From: Acanthamoeba lenticulata
Taxonomy: Eukaryota > Discosea > Longamoebia > Acanthamoebidae
Length of the DNA stretch: 37,657 nt
Direction of reading: 5' to 3'
Assembly: GCA_002179805.1 (NCBI GenBank)
Contig: NAVB01000578.1
Coordinates: 1 to 37,657 of the forward strand
Of this stretch, positions 1-10,381 are shown piece by piece. Under the pieces are notes generated by a model. The model was not told where the DNA came from. It worked only from the letters and a program-made list of their open reading frames with translations, and ran no database searches. Each line of letters begins with the position of its first letter. Within the stretch, counting starts at the first letter, position 1. Position numbers and translations under genes: made by a program.

Positions 1-3000
1 CGTCACCTACTCACGCTGCGTTCATCTGGTCGTTCACATCTCTCGTTCTTCGCGCCAAGAAGTCAGCGAGCCACCCCCCTCGCCCCGTCGGTCCCTCAAG
101 CAAAGTACACTCCTGCGCGACAACGGCCCATTTTTATCATTTAAAAAGAAAAAAAATTAATTAAATCAAAACGGTGGCAACCGTAGAGCTGACGCGGAAG
201 CGAAGCGATCGGCGGCTGTCCATCAACCTGGAGGCCACCGAGATGTGGAAGGGCACCAACTCGGCGCCCGTCCCCGTCCTCAGCAGTCCCGGTGCGCCCT
301 CGCCCCCGACTCGCGCCTGCCGTGGCCACGCTTCACTTGGGCTCACGCGTGTTGCATGCGCGTGTGCGTGTGCGACGATGGGCGGGCAGGCCGGCACGCG
401 CGTTCGCTGGGGTTGGCGGCGTCGGCCGGCGACGTGCAGCAGGAGAGCCCTTCACTTGCCGACAAGTGGAAGAAGAACTCGGCTGGCTCACCTGCTGCTG
501 TGCGCCTCTCCTCCAAACTCCGCACGCGCGCTCATCCCCAACTGACGCGCGTGTGTCATGTCATGCGCGTGTGTCGTGTCGTGTCGTGTCGTGTCATGCG
601 CGTGTGTCGTGCCGTGCCGGGGAGAAGGACAAGGAGGGAATCAAGAATCTGCGCGCGGCCTACCAGGCCAAGAAGGCCCAGATCATGGGCAGCTCCTCCA
701 ACGTCACCACGGTACGCGCGCTCGTGTGCGTGTGCGACGCGATAAGCCACACTCGTCTGACCGCACACACGCGCGCGCATGTGCAGGCATCGGACGTGAC
801 CAAATCCTCAGTGCCGCCACCGCCGCCGGAGCGTGGCCAGCGGGCGGCCGTTGCGCCGCTGTCCCCGCGCGGCGCGCAGGCCGCGGCCTCGGGCGGACGC
901 ACGTCGTACGACGAGACGGACCTGAAGGACCGCAGCATGGCGAGCGCCGCGGCCTCTAAGGCCGCGCGGGCCATCAAGATGCTCAAGCGCAAGAGCCTCG
1001 CCGTGCCCGTGCGCGACCTCAAGGACCTCAAGCACTTTGGCGACGCCGCCGACGAGGAAGAAGGTGCGGCGCGTGTGTGTTTTGTGCGCGTGTGTTGTGC
1101 GCGTGTGCTCAACACGCACGCACACGCTGGGTGGGGGGATGATGCGAGCAGCCAAGACAGAGGTCAACGTGCTCGTGCTGGGCGATGCCGGGCCCGACGA
1201 GCTCGACCTCAAGTCCCGCCTGATCGAGCGCTACATGGAGCACGTCCGCGCCCAGAACTCGGTTCATGTTCGTCTTCTTCTTCATCGTCATCATCTTCAT
1301 CATCGTCGTCCTATTCACCAATGCCTTCTTCTTGATGATGCTGACGATGATGTCGTGGGCGCGCAGGTGACGTCGGACACGCCGACCATCAAGACGCTCG
1401 ACCTGGCCACGGCGGACAACCGGCCTGTGTCGCTCAAGCTCATCAACTACGCGCCCGACAAGGTCGACCCGCTCACGCTGTCCAAGGTCAACGTCGCGCT
1501 CGTCGTCTTCTCGGTCGTCGCGCCCGCCTCGCTCGACGGCGCCCTCACCCAGGTCCGCCCCTGCCTTGCCCCGCGCTCGCGCTTCATGCCACGAGAGGCT
1601 GACGCCAGCATTCCGTTCGTTCTTGGCATTCCAGTGGCTGCCCAAGGCTCGCAAGCTGTGCAGCTCCGGAGGGGCGCACCCTGCTTCGCCGGTCGCCACG
1701 ATTCTGGTCGGCGCCCAGGCGGGCCTTCGCGCGACCGCGCCCGTCAGCATCCCACAGGATCTGGCTCAAGGTATGCCGCAGCATTCCGCGCATTCTCAGC
1801 ATTCCCAAATTCCAAAACGTGGGTGATGGTGCAGGCTGTGCGTTTGCGCAGACCAACGAGTGCCACGCCTACCACGAGCTGGCCAGCCTGGACGACGCGC
1901 CGCAGGTCGCGCGCGTCTTTGACGAGGCCGTCCTCGCCGTCGCCAGTCCCGTCCAACTCAAGGAGGCCGCCATCTTCGTCGACTCCCTCAAGCGCGGCGC
2001 CGGTTCGTCCTTTGCTTTCGTTCTTTGCTTTTCGCGTTCGTTCTTTTCTGTCCGTCGCTTTTTTCGTTCTTTGGTCGACTCACCGCGAAGGGGACGATGA
2101 TGACGAGTAGAGCGGCTGGTGCTTTCGCACAAGAATCTGACGACGGCGACGCTCTCTTGCCTGGTCGCCACCGAAGAGCGCAAGGCCGGGCTGGCCGGCG
2201 TGCGCTGCCTCGTGCTGTCGCACAATGCCCTGACCCACCTGCCGGCCTTTGTCTTTGACATGCCCCAACTCGAGGTGCGTCCGCGTCTCGCGTGTGTGTA
2301 TGTGTGTGTCGCGCGTGTGTGTGCATTGTCGACACTCTCTGATGCTGTATGAAACACGCACACGCGCGCGCGTAGGAGTTGCGGCTGGACAACAACCGGC
2401 TGGTCGAACTCGACGAGGCCATCGGCGACCGGCTGCCCAACCTGCGCGTCCTCGACCTCCACAACAACGAGCTGCCGGCGCTGCCGCCTTCCATCGGCCG
2501 CCTCCACCGCCTCGACGAGCTCAACCTCAACGGTGCGTGCCGGCGCGCGTGCTGTGCGTGCGTGCGTGTGGCACACGACTCACGCGCGCGTGTTTGCGTG
2601 TGCGCAGGCAACCCGCTGGAGGACGAGGCGCTGTTGTCGCCCTCTGTACAATTCATCCGGTCCTATCTGGCCCGTACGCGCCCCTCCACCATGCGCAGCG
2701 CGCGCCGCACGACACGCACGCGCGCGTTGCTGACGTCATCCGGGACGTGTGCGTGCGGGACAGACCCGACGGAGTGGACCGAAAGGGGCGTGCAGCTGTG
2801 GCTCGACCGATGCGGCATGCCCCGATACAAGCAGATCTTCTTCGTGCGTTCCCTCAACACAAAACAAAAAATAATCAAAACAAGAACAAAAACAAAACAA
2901 AAAACCAACGCAAAAGACTTGTTTGTTGTTGTTCTGATGATGAGCCTCGGGCAGGAAAACGACATCGACGGGGAGGTGCTGCTCTCCCTCGACGAGTTCG

Positions 3001-3083
3001 AGCTGCGCGAGTTTCTGGGCGTCACCGGACCCGACGTGCCGCGGCTTCTCGACGCCATCGCCACGCTCTCCTCCGCCCACTGA
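1..3083 (+). CDS. Rho-like pseudo-GTPase / LRR / SAM protein (5' end missing)
   Basis: Multi-exon gene whose 5' end lies outside the window. Later exons are well supported: 1152-1261, 1367-1552, 1635-1770, 1835-2002, 2111-2274, 2376-2532, 2608-2673, 2764-2843, 2955-3083. Exons before 1064 (about 1-104, 187-291, 440-560, 622-710, 787-1063) are tentative. Domain order: low-complexity Ser/Pro/Lys N-part; a Rho-family-like fold (start VLVLGDAGPDE, then FSVVAPASLDG, ATILVGAQAGLR, ARVFDEAVLAVASP); leucine-rich repeats (LVLSHNALTHLP, LRVLDLHNNELPALP); C-terminal SAM domain (WTERGVQLWLDRCGM to the stop). The small-GTPase motifs are eroded: no GxxxxGK[ST] P-loop, no DxxGQ (INYAPDKVDP instead) and no [NT]KxD (GAQAG instead), so nucleotide binding is doubtful. 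SAM and LRR suggest a scaffold in signalling. Several introns are rich in alternating CG/TG. Function beyond this is not known. Confidence 0.78.
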
Positions 3084-3234
3084 TCTGGGGGGGGACGTTT
3101 GTTTCTTTTTTTCTGTGTACAAATGGGCGACACGCCATCAATACACGCCCCCCAGCCTTTGTTCTTTCTTTTATTTCATTTTATATTTTATTTTATTTTT
3201 ATTCAATTGATGGACTGGAGAAGTAGCCGCATCA
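3084..3234. other. Convergent 3' intergenic region, AT-rich
   Basis: Short spacer between two convergent genes. It contains a T-rich stretch (about 3160-3203). Read on the minus strand this gives AATAAA-like copies (e.g. 3187-3192) about 40-50 nt after the ribokinase stop, a plausible polyadenylation region for that gene. Confidence 0.4.
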
Positions 3235-4853
3235 TCAGGCGGACGAGGACGTGTCTTCGGCGTCGATCCAGTCCAGCTCCGATCGGTCCGGGTAGCTCGT
3301 CTGCGTGCCCTTCCTCGTGACCGACACAGCTGCCGTATCACAACATTCAATCATATTTAAATATATAGAAAATTATGAAAATTTTTTTAAAATAATAATT
3401 TAGAAAGATATTTAGAAAAGAATTTTCAGATTTGATAAAATGAGGTACCAGAGACGCGGGTGGCGAGCGCGCAGGCGTCCTTGAGGGCGCGGCCGCGGGC
3501 GAGGAAGTACAGCATGGCGCCCGTGAAGCAGTCGCCGGCGCCCGTCGTGTCGACGGCCTTGACCTTGGGCGCTCCGACGTGGTGGCTCGAGTCCTTGTCC
3601 ACGACCAAGCACCCGCGCTCGCCCAGCGTGATCACCACCTGCTTCACGCCCTTGGCCACGAGCGCTTGCGCCTGGCCATAAATTTATATTTTCATAAATT
3701 AACTTTTAATAAATTAAATATAAAAGATAAAAATGAAATGCATAATAAACAATTTTAACGCACGGCCTTGACGGCGTCCTCGTCGGTGCTCACGGACAGG
3801 CCAGAGAGCGCCTCAGCCTCGCCCTCATTGGGGCCTGGCAAACGTGTGGGCGGCACGCAGTGAGCTCAATGGGGGCGCAATTGTGGAAAAGGTTGAAAAA
3901 AGGGTGTACACAAGATGTCGGCGTATTGGAAGAACTCCTCCGACAGGTCGGCCTTGGCGGGCGCCGGCGTCAGCACCGTCGTCACCTGCCGAGGACAACA
4001 ACACGATCGGTCAGCTCAGCTCAGCCACGCGCCATGTGCGCGCACAGCTGTGTTGCGGGCTCGAACCCCGTGCGCGCGGGCGATTTTGAGGGCCTTGAGC
4101 GTGATCTGAGGGTCGATCTCGAGCTGGGCAGCCAGCACAGCCGACTTGGCGATCACGCCGGTGCTCTCCTCGACCTCCTGCTCCGTCAGCAGGTCGTTGG
4201 CGCCTGAGAGCGCGAACGCGGCTGGCGGTGAGCCTCTACACGACATTGTTTTTATTCTTTATTTTATTCTTTATTCTTTATTTTATGATTTAATTTTATG
4301 TATTTATGAAACAGAAAAAGGACAATAACAACAACGCACCGGTGACGATGACGATCGAGTTGTGGCCATCGTCGTCGACGTAGATGGGCGCCACGCCTGT
4401 GGAGGCGTCGCCGGTTTGGCGCACGCACGAGGTGTCGAGGCCGACGTTGCGGAAGTTGGCCAGCGTGTTGTCCCCAAAGACGTCGGTGCCCAGCTTGGTG
4501 ATGATGCTCACCTGGCCCTGCTCGCCCTTGCGCCCCAGCTTCGCGCACGCCACCGCCTGCTCTCGATACATCCGTGTGGGTGAGCATTAGTAAGTCACTA
4601 CACACACGGCAACTCCAAGCACGCACCTGGTTGGCGCCCTTCCCTGCACAACGATATGAGATGAAGATCAGTTGTTGTTTTGCATAGAAAGATGATTAAA
4701 TCGAAGCGAAATCTTACCGCCGTAGCCCATCTGGAAGGCGGTGCCCTTGAGGGTCTCCCCGCGGTGCGGCATGCGGGGCACGTAGCTGATGAGGTCCATG
4801 TTGGACGCCCCGATAACGCACACCCGCCCACGACGCTCCATCTGCTCCGCCAT
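3235..4853 (-). CDS. RBKS: Ribokinase (PfkB family), eight exons
   Basis: Predicted ATP-dependent ribokinase, converting D-ribose to ribose 5-phosphate in the cytosol. Exons in coding order: 4718-4853, 4627-4643, 4340-4556, 4067-4203, 3910-3985, 3764-3834, 3449-3671, 3235-3329. They sum to 972 nt, 323 aa, a normal ribokinase length. Visible family features: N-terminal GASNMDLISYVPRMPHRGET; the GGKGANQ sugar-site loop, which is built across the first three exons; TKLGTDVFGDN; the PfkB signature DTTGAGDCFTGA with the catalytic aspartate in GAGD; and PNEGEAE. The start ATG at 4853 immediately precedes the conserved beta-strand region. Exon 2 is only 17 nt and restores phase exactly (136 + 17 nt). 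Introns are AT-rich, unlike the GC-rich exons. Identification is secure. Confidence 0.93.
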
Positions 4854-4938
4854 CTCGTGTGAACTGAGCTTTTATTTAAATCTTTTCTGTGCTTAATATC
4901 TCTCAGTTTTAAAAAGAAGTTGAATCAAAAGTTGAAGC

Positions 4939-5642
4939 TTAGAAGAAGGAGAGGAAGCTGAAGGGCGCCAGGCTCGAGGCCGAGGAGCTGGCTGTAGTGG
5001 CCACGCTGACAAGCTTGGTGGCCGCCGTGGTCGTGACGGCCGTTGCGCCGACCGCAGTGGATCCGACCACCGCGACGGGGCTGGTCTTGACCGCAGTCGA
5101 GCCGACCACCGCGGTCGAGCCGACCACAGCGGTCGAGCCCACAACCGTCACAGGGCTGGTGGCCGCCGCCGTGCCGGCCGTGATGGTCGCTCCGGTCTTC
5201 ACCACGACGGGCGTGCTCTGCGGAGGCGGAAACACATCAGCATCCACATGTGACACGTCCATGAGAGACTGCAAAAGCAACGTACGGTGGCCGCAGACTC
5301 GACGACCGTCGTGGTCGGGTCCGACTTGAAGGTGACGCCCGAGCCGGCGACGGTGGAGCTCGTCGCCGTGCCGGTGGAGGCGCCCGTGGTGGTCGCCTCG
5401 GTGGTCGTCGCCGCCGTGGTCGTCGCCGCGGTGGTCGTCGTCGCAGCATTGGTCGTGGTGGCGCCAGTGGTGGCCGTGGCGCCGTTGTCCACAGAGGCCG
5501 AAACCGCGTTGTTGCCGGCGTTGGCCGACACCGAGAGGTCGCTGAGGTCGGCCGAGACGCCCGTGTCGCCGATGCTCACGCTCTGGCCAAAGACCAGCAC
5601 GAGGCCAAGGAGGAAGAAAGCGAGCACGAACGTGGACTTCAT
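4939..5642 (-). CDS. Small secreted Ser/Thr/Ala-rich protein, PF[SK]F-tail family
   Basis: Two exons, 5286-5642 and 4939-5217, joined in phase 0 (GTACGT donor, CAG acceptor); 211 aa. The start is set by a clear signal peptide (MKSTFVLAFFLLGLVLVFGQ), with cleavage likely after FGQ. The mature N-terminus has the module GVSADLSDLSVSANAG, also seen in the member at 34869-35495. It is followed by Thr/Ala repeats (ATTT units) and VVGSTAV repeats, both likely O-glycosylated if secreted. The C-terminus is SSASSLAPFSFLSFF, the shared family tail. There is no transmembrane segment after the signal and no GPI-type hydrophobic tail. This copy lies 27 kb from the main cluster. Function unknown; an extracellular matrix or cyst/coat component is an inference only. 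Confidence 0.85.
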
Positions 5643-5747
5643 GGTGTAGTGGGTGATCAGGTGTTGTTGGTGCTCAAGAGGCAGCTGCTGGGCGGGTCGA
5701 GAGTGTTGCTTGTGATGATGATGATAAGAGTGGCCGGTTTCGCTGCG

Positions 5748-5755
5748 CTTTTATG
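5748..5755 (-). promoter_or_regulatory. TATA-like box of the 4939-5642 gene
   Basis: CATAAAAG on the minus strand, 106 nt upstream of the ATG, directly preceded by GGGCC-type GC-rich sequence. Its distance matches those of the paralogues in the 32-36 kb cluster. Confidence 0.45.
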
Positions 5756-6105
5756 GGCCTTTGGCGCGGGGCGCGGTGGCCCACGAGTTGTGTAGTAGTG
5801 GAGGAAATGCACCACGAACGGGTGTCATCAACATCAATCACAGATCAGACCTACAATCAGTGCTGCTCTGTATGGGACAGTTATGAACGGAAATTTCGCA
5901 CAATCGGTTACAATTGGATAAAGTTGGTGTGTAACACCATCTGATTGGAGAAGCAATCGATCCGACGTGTGGACGGTAAAGGGACTTGTAGTGCTGTTGG
6001 CCGTCGTCAAAGCTTGGGTCACGGTATGTATTTATTTGTATATATTTTTATTTTTTTATTTTTTTATTTTTTTATTTTTGAAAAAACAATAAACATTATT
6101 TATTA
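5756..6105. other. Intergenic region, no gene seen
   Basis: Lies upstream of the secreted protein gene and downstream of the two-pass membrane protein gene (both minus strand). About 6025-6105 is strongly T/A-rich (repeated TTTTTTATT) and, on the minus strand, forms the AT-rich 3' flank with AATAAA-like copies for the gene ending at 6106. The short ORFs here carry no recognisable domain or signal. Confidence 0.4.
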
Positions 6106-6983
6106 TTATTGTGTCTTTTTCGTTTCGCTGTTGGTGGGTGGAGCGGCCGCCTGCTGCTGCGGCGGAGGCACTGGCGGCCGCTTCTGCTCGCGGCAATGCC
6201 GCCAGAGGACGGAGAGGAGGAGGTAGATGCCCGTGAAGACCATCGCCCCGCCCAACAGAAGGCCCGTCGCGCTGTAGCTCTCCTCGTAGAACAGCGGCCC
6301 GCCACGCCTCTCGGCAAAGAGCTCGTTGAGCTTCGCCGTCCGCTCTGGCGATTGATTCATCCATCGTTGAGACCTCAAGCCACACGCGCGTGTGCGACGA
6401 CAGCAGGGACCGCACACACGCACACGCACGCGCACACACGCACCTTGGGGTTGGCTGCGTTGGTGGCCCAGAGGGATGGGCTTGCGCTGAGAGGACACCG
6501 TGAGCAGCACGCGCCCCGACACCTTGTTGAACGCGACCTTTGGGGGCACGCACAATGCACGTTGTGAGTTGCGTACTGGCGCTTGGGTTGGTGTTGGTGG
6601 CAACTCACCTCGGCGCGGGCCTCTACAAAGTGTTGGGCGAGGAAGCGCCGTCGCGGGGCGGCCCACCAGCCAAAGCACATCACCTCGTGGAGCTCACACC
6701 AGCCCGCGCGCTGCCTGTCGCGGTGAAGAAGCTCAGATTGAGTCAATTTAGATGGAAAGATGAGAATGCAAATGAAAGATGCGACGCACGATTGAGGATC
6801 GTCGTCGGCACGACAGGTCAGGGTGAGCTCGGAGCCCGAGTAGAAGAGCACGCCCAGCCCCATAACGAACAGAATCGCACCCACAAGGAGCACGCGATTG
6901 AAGTTGCTTCCTCCAGCAGGCTGCGCTGGTGATGCGCTTGAGGGTTTGTCGCTTCTTGCAGGTGGCGCTGATGTCGAGGCCAT
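6106..6983 (-). CDS. Unrecognised two-pass membrane protein
   Basis: Four exons, 6790-6983, 6609-6714, 6444-6537 and 6106-6344, sum to 633 nt, 210 aa. The start at 6983 (MASTSAPPARS) is the first Met followed by a Ser/Pro-rich leader; another in-frame Met lies three codons upstream. TM1 is about residues 31-48 (VLLVGAILFVMGLGVLFY). The loop of roughly 105 residues contains the cysteine- and tryptophan-containing segment CELHEVMCFGWWAAP and a beta-like stretch KVSGRVLLTVSSQRKPI. TM2 is about 157-178 (GLLLGGAMVFTGIYLLLSVLW). The C-terminal tail is Pro/Gln/Lys-rich. The topology resembles small organelle or endomembrane proteins with both termini on the same side, but I do not recognise the family and assign no function. 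The intron at 6345-6443 is rich in CG/TG repeats. Confidence 0.72.
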
Positions 6984-7157
6984 CTGATGCAATCGAAGTG
7001 GGCAAGTTTTTTTTTTTCAACTTTTTGTTTATTTTCAATAAATAAATAGTGATAAATAAATAACAAGTGCTTATGTAACAGAAGCGTTGCAGGTGAAATG
7101 GTGGAGTAGAGGCGGTGCGCCAAGCTTCGCCTTTGGTTTCAAGAGCAGCGCGGATCA
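6984..7157. other. Short spacer, AT-rich 3' flank
   Basis: Between two minus-strand genes. The stretch 7008-7075 is A/T-rich and on the minus strand holds AATAAA-like copies after the Golgin A7-like stop at 7158. The remainder must contain the promoter of the two-pass protein gene; no clear TATA box was identified. Confidence 0.3.
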
Positions 7158-8823
7158 TCACCAGGTGATGAGGTCTCGCGCCTGCTGGTGCTGGCCCTGA
7201 TGGGCGTCGGACAGGCTGCGTCCGCGATGCGAGGAGGGCTGCACGGCCAGGGAAGAAGGAGGCACCATGCTCAGCCCTTGAGCGACGGGCACGGGCTGCA
7301 GGACCGGAGCAGAATAGGCCACGGGCTGAGCGAACAGCGGCTGAGCGGCCGGCTGGTAGTAGATTGCCGGGATCGGCTGCTGTATAAGGAAGGGCTGTGG
7401 CTGAACGGGGACGGAGAAGGAGGGGAAAACGGGAGGCGGCTGCGCGTGCAGCGGCTGAGTATACATCGGCTGCTGTTGCATGATGAAGAGCTGTGGTTGC
7501 TGCTGTGGGAGATGATACTGCGGCTGTACGAGCTTTGGAGGCTGGGCATGCACAACCGGGGATGAGTTGTAGTGCTCGATGCTGCCGACAGTGCGGCTTC
7601 GCGATCGGCTTCGCTGGGTTGTGACCTCCTCCTTCTCGGGGGAAGGGGATTTGGACTTGGGCGACTTGTTGTTCTTCTTTACCTCTGTCGTGGTGCATGT
7701 TAAATGACGTGCAGTCGAGCTGTTATGTTTGTAAGGCAACGTACTGGTTGGCTTGGTCGCCTCTGACGACGTGGGTGACCTCTCGCCTTGCCGAGGGGAA
7801 AGCGCCGCTGGCTGTTCCTCACCATGCTGCTCCAGGGCGGCGACGATGTCGTCGTTGGAGAAGTGCCACCACTTTTCTTCCTTCTTCAACAGCTGAGGGC
7901 GGCTCTTTCCCTCTCCGCTCTTGTCCGCCTTCCCCATGTACGCTCCGCTGCCAGACCTTGGCGACAACGGGGCGCTGGAGCCTCTGCGCACGATCATGAC
8001 GTCAGCAACGCATAAACAGATTGTGATGAGGAAGCCAATCAGGCGAGCGTTACCTCTTCCATCGAGTTACCTCGACATACATTCCGAACTCGTTGCTTGT
8101 CTTCTCCTTGAAGGCGAAGCTGATGTTGCGGTAACGCACGTTCTCATTTACCTGCCGCGGTGCATGAGCACAGAGCTTCACCGTGGCAACCACACGAGGC
8201 AAGGGAACGCACCCGCTCGAGGAAGTAGTCGATCTTGGTACGTGCGGCCGAGATGGCGTGCTGCAGGCGCCGCTGCTTGGCGATGTGGCCTGGCACGGAG
8301 AGGATCGTGTATGCCAGGAACCCTTCAGGCCTGCTCAACTTTTGGCTCTCGACGGCAATGGGACCTTTGGCCAACGTCTCATGAGCCCACTTGTTGTGTC
8401 AAGGTTGAAGTTGGTCGGCCTTACGCACCCCAGTACTCGTTGATCTTGGAGATGATGGCTACCCAATCTCCCTCTTCGAGGCGGTTCTGGAGGATGGCCG
8501 GGAAGCCCTCTTCGAAGGTCTGGTAGTCGCAGTCGTGCTCCTTCCACTTCTCATCCACTCGCGCGACCTTGGCTTGCCCGTCTGGTTCGACGTCCGAGTT
8601 GAGGGCTTTTAATCAAAACAAAACGGGACGACGTTGACGAGGATCGTGAGGGCCGAGTTGTACCTGCAGAGTAGCAGCTCACCGTCGTCGGCTGAGTTAT
8701 GGTGGACTTGGAGCCGCGTGGGGAAAGCGCCGTGGCTATGGACCGGCTGGAGCTGTTCATGTGTTCTTGTGGTTGATGGTAGCTGGGCCACCCGCGTTGG
8801 TCGAGAGGAGTGGATAAGAGCAT
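7158..8823 (-). CDS. Golgin A7 / Erf4 family protein with long Pro/Gln tail
   Basis: Six exons: 8664-8823, 8429-8605, 8213-8364, 8054-8151, 7745-7983, 7158-7684; 1353 nt, 450 aa. The central part (about residues 75-197) matches the Golgin A7/Erf4 family: DYQTFEEGFPAILQNRLEEG (like the FPxELxxR region), then EGFLAYTILSVPGH (the LTAYT region), then GMYVEVTRWKRGSS (the VIEITIYEDRG region). Members bind and stabilise DHHC palmitoyltransferases, for example Erf2-Erf4 and human GOLGA7 with DHHC9, for Ras-type S-palmitoylation on Golgi/ER membranes. Exon joints were chosen because they restore this alignment in frame. Human GOLGA7 is about 137 aa; here an extra tail of about 250 aa is Ser/Arg-rich (RSRSRSRTVGS) and then Pro/Gln/Tyr-rich, probably disordered. 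The start at 8823 is the first ATG; no stop-free ATG upstream. Confidence 0.78.
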
Positions 8824-9302
8824 GATGGCCTGGTCGGCTTCGTTCGGCCCAGCTCCGCGCAATTTAGCTCAGGGACGACCGGTAGGAAAGGTAATCCAAG
8901 TGTCGCTGTTCGTCAGAGCCACACAGCACAGCTTTGCGGCAAGAGAGAGTAGCTTCTGTTCTGCGCTCTGCTTGGTCAGCGATGAGCGAGAAAGAGCGGA
9001 AATGAGGAAGAGGCGAGATCACTCTGGGAAGCCATCGCCGGTCGTCAAGGAGATGGGCAAATTCACAGCCCCGCAACTGGTGTTACAAAGCAACAGCCAC
9101 CTAAATATGGTAAAGCTGATGCTTGCAAGCGCTTTGACTATGGGCGTAAAAACTCAAATACGGACCAAAAGCCGACTGGACACCGAGTTGCACCAATCCA
9201 CCTCTTTCCCTCCTTGTCCGGGAGGTACCAAAACAGATTATTTGTATTTTTCCCATTTCTCTCTCCTTTCCTCTTTCCTGCCGAGGAAAGAAATAGAGGA
9301 AG
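8824..9302. promoter_or_regulatory. Divergent intergenic region between Golgin A7-like and DMT-like genes
   Basis: 479 nt with no supportable gene. The flanking genes diverge, so both promoters should lie here. It includes a pyrimidine-rich stretch just before the plus-strand start (about 9243-9288, CTTTCCTC type). No clear TATA box was seen. A short ORF reading through into the DMT-like exon has no recognisable features. Confidence 0.35.
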
Positions 9303-10381
9303 ATGGCCGAGGTCGAGTGGGGCTGGGTATGGTGGTGGTGGGTGGTGGCCTGCATGCTGGGCTGGGGCGGTTCCTCTTTTCTCATGGGCTACGCCGGCCG
9401 CAACCTTTCCTACGGCCACTCCTTTTTCTACAACACACTGTACACCCGCAACTTTTTCGTCCTTTTTTTGCTCCTTGTCTCTCCTAGACAGAGCTGCCTC
9501 TTCCTCAACTTCTCAGCAGTTCCTCATTCTGTCCCTCATAATTTATTCCTAAATTTATTTGTATTTATATTCTCTTTTTTTTGTTTCTTCTTTGATAAAG
9601 GGGCATGGTGCTCGGGACGGGCCTTGTGCTGCTCGTGGTGGACGGCACCGGTTCAGCCGAGGGCCAAAAGTCCACCACGGAGACAACCACAAGACCCAAG
9701 GACGACTCCTCTGACCTCATCCTCGAGGTCAACGGCCTCCTCGGCTGGCGCGAGGGCTCCATCGCCATCTTCAGCGGCATCGCCGCGGCCCTGGCCGACA
9801 TCGCCTTCTACCAGGTGCGTCTCTCCTTTCACAACATCAACATCATCGCCATCACGAGAGACCAACAACGCTCGAGCAGCTGGCGCGGCTGGGCGTGAGC
9901 GTGAGCGTGGCCGGGCCCGTGTCGGGCCTCTACCTGGCCGTCCCGGCGGTGCTGGGCGTGGTGCTTCTGGGCGAGCCCCTCACGGCCTCCAAGGTGGCGG
10001 GCCTCTTCCTGGCCATGGCCGCCATCTACCTCCTCGGCGGCGACGACGACAGCGGCGAGGCCGCGGACCACGCCCCCGCGGCGAACGCCTACGACGTGGA
10101 GGCCTCGCCCCCCTTGGCGACAGGTGCCCCCAACCATCACCATCATCCTCTACAAGAGCATCATCATCATCATCATCGACAGATGAGCTCCATGGCTGAC
10201 GCGACGAGGCGCAGACGTGATGGTGGAGGCGTTGGAGCGTAGCAGCAGCACCAGCAGCGTCAAGGGCGATGGCCACGGGGACGCCTCCACGACAACAGCC
10301 GCCACGCCTCCGCTGGCGGTCGCTGCGACGCGACGACGAGACAAGCCCGCCCGCGACAAGGCCGACCTCGCCGCCCAGTGA
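9303..10381 (+). CDS. Half-size DMT/EamA-like integral membrane protein
   Basis: Four exons, 9303-9439, 9601-9814, 9880-10123 and 10215-10381; 762 nt, 253 aa. Roughly five hydrophobic segments: Trp-rich VWWWWVVACMLGWGGSSFL (8-28), GMVLGTGLVLLVV (46-60), GSIAIFSGIAAALADIAFYQ (about 97-116), SVAGPVSGLYLAVPAVLGVV (about 122-142) and VAGLFLAMAAIYLLGG (about 152-168). The segment LYLAVPAVLGVVLLGEPLT followed by a final helix is characteristic of the last helices of the drug/metabolite transporter superfamily, which usually has ten helices (about 300 aa). Here only half of that is present, as in small ancestral-type members. The C-terminal 80 residues are charged, Ser/Thr-rich and probably cytoplasmic. 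The intron 10124-10214 carries CATCAT repeats. Substrate unknown. A longer alternative ending in exon 3 read-through (HHHHHH) was set aside. Confidence 0.72.

Noticed and set aside
5753..5944. 63-codon plus-strand frame
   Set aside because: No signal peptide, domain or splice context; overlaps the promoter of the secreted protein gene.
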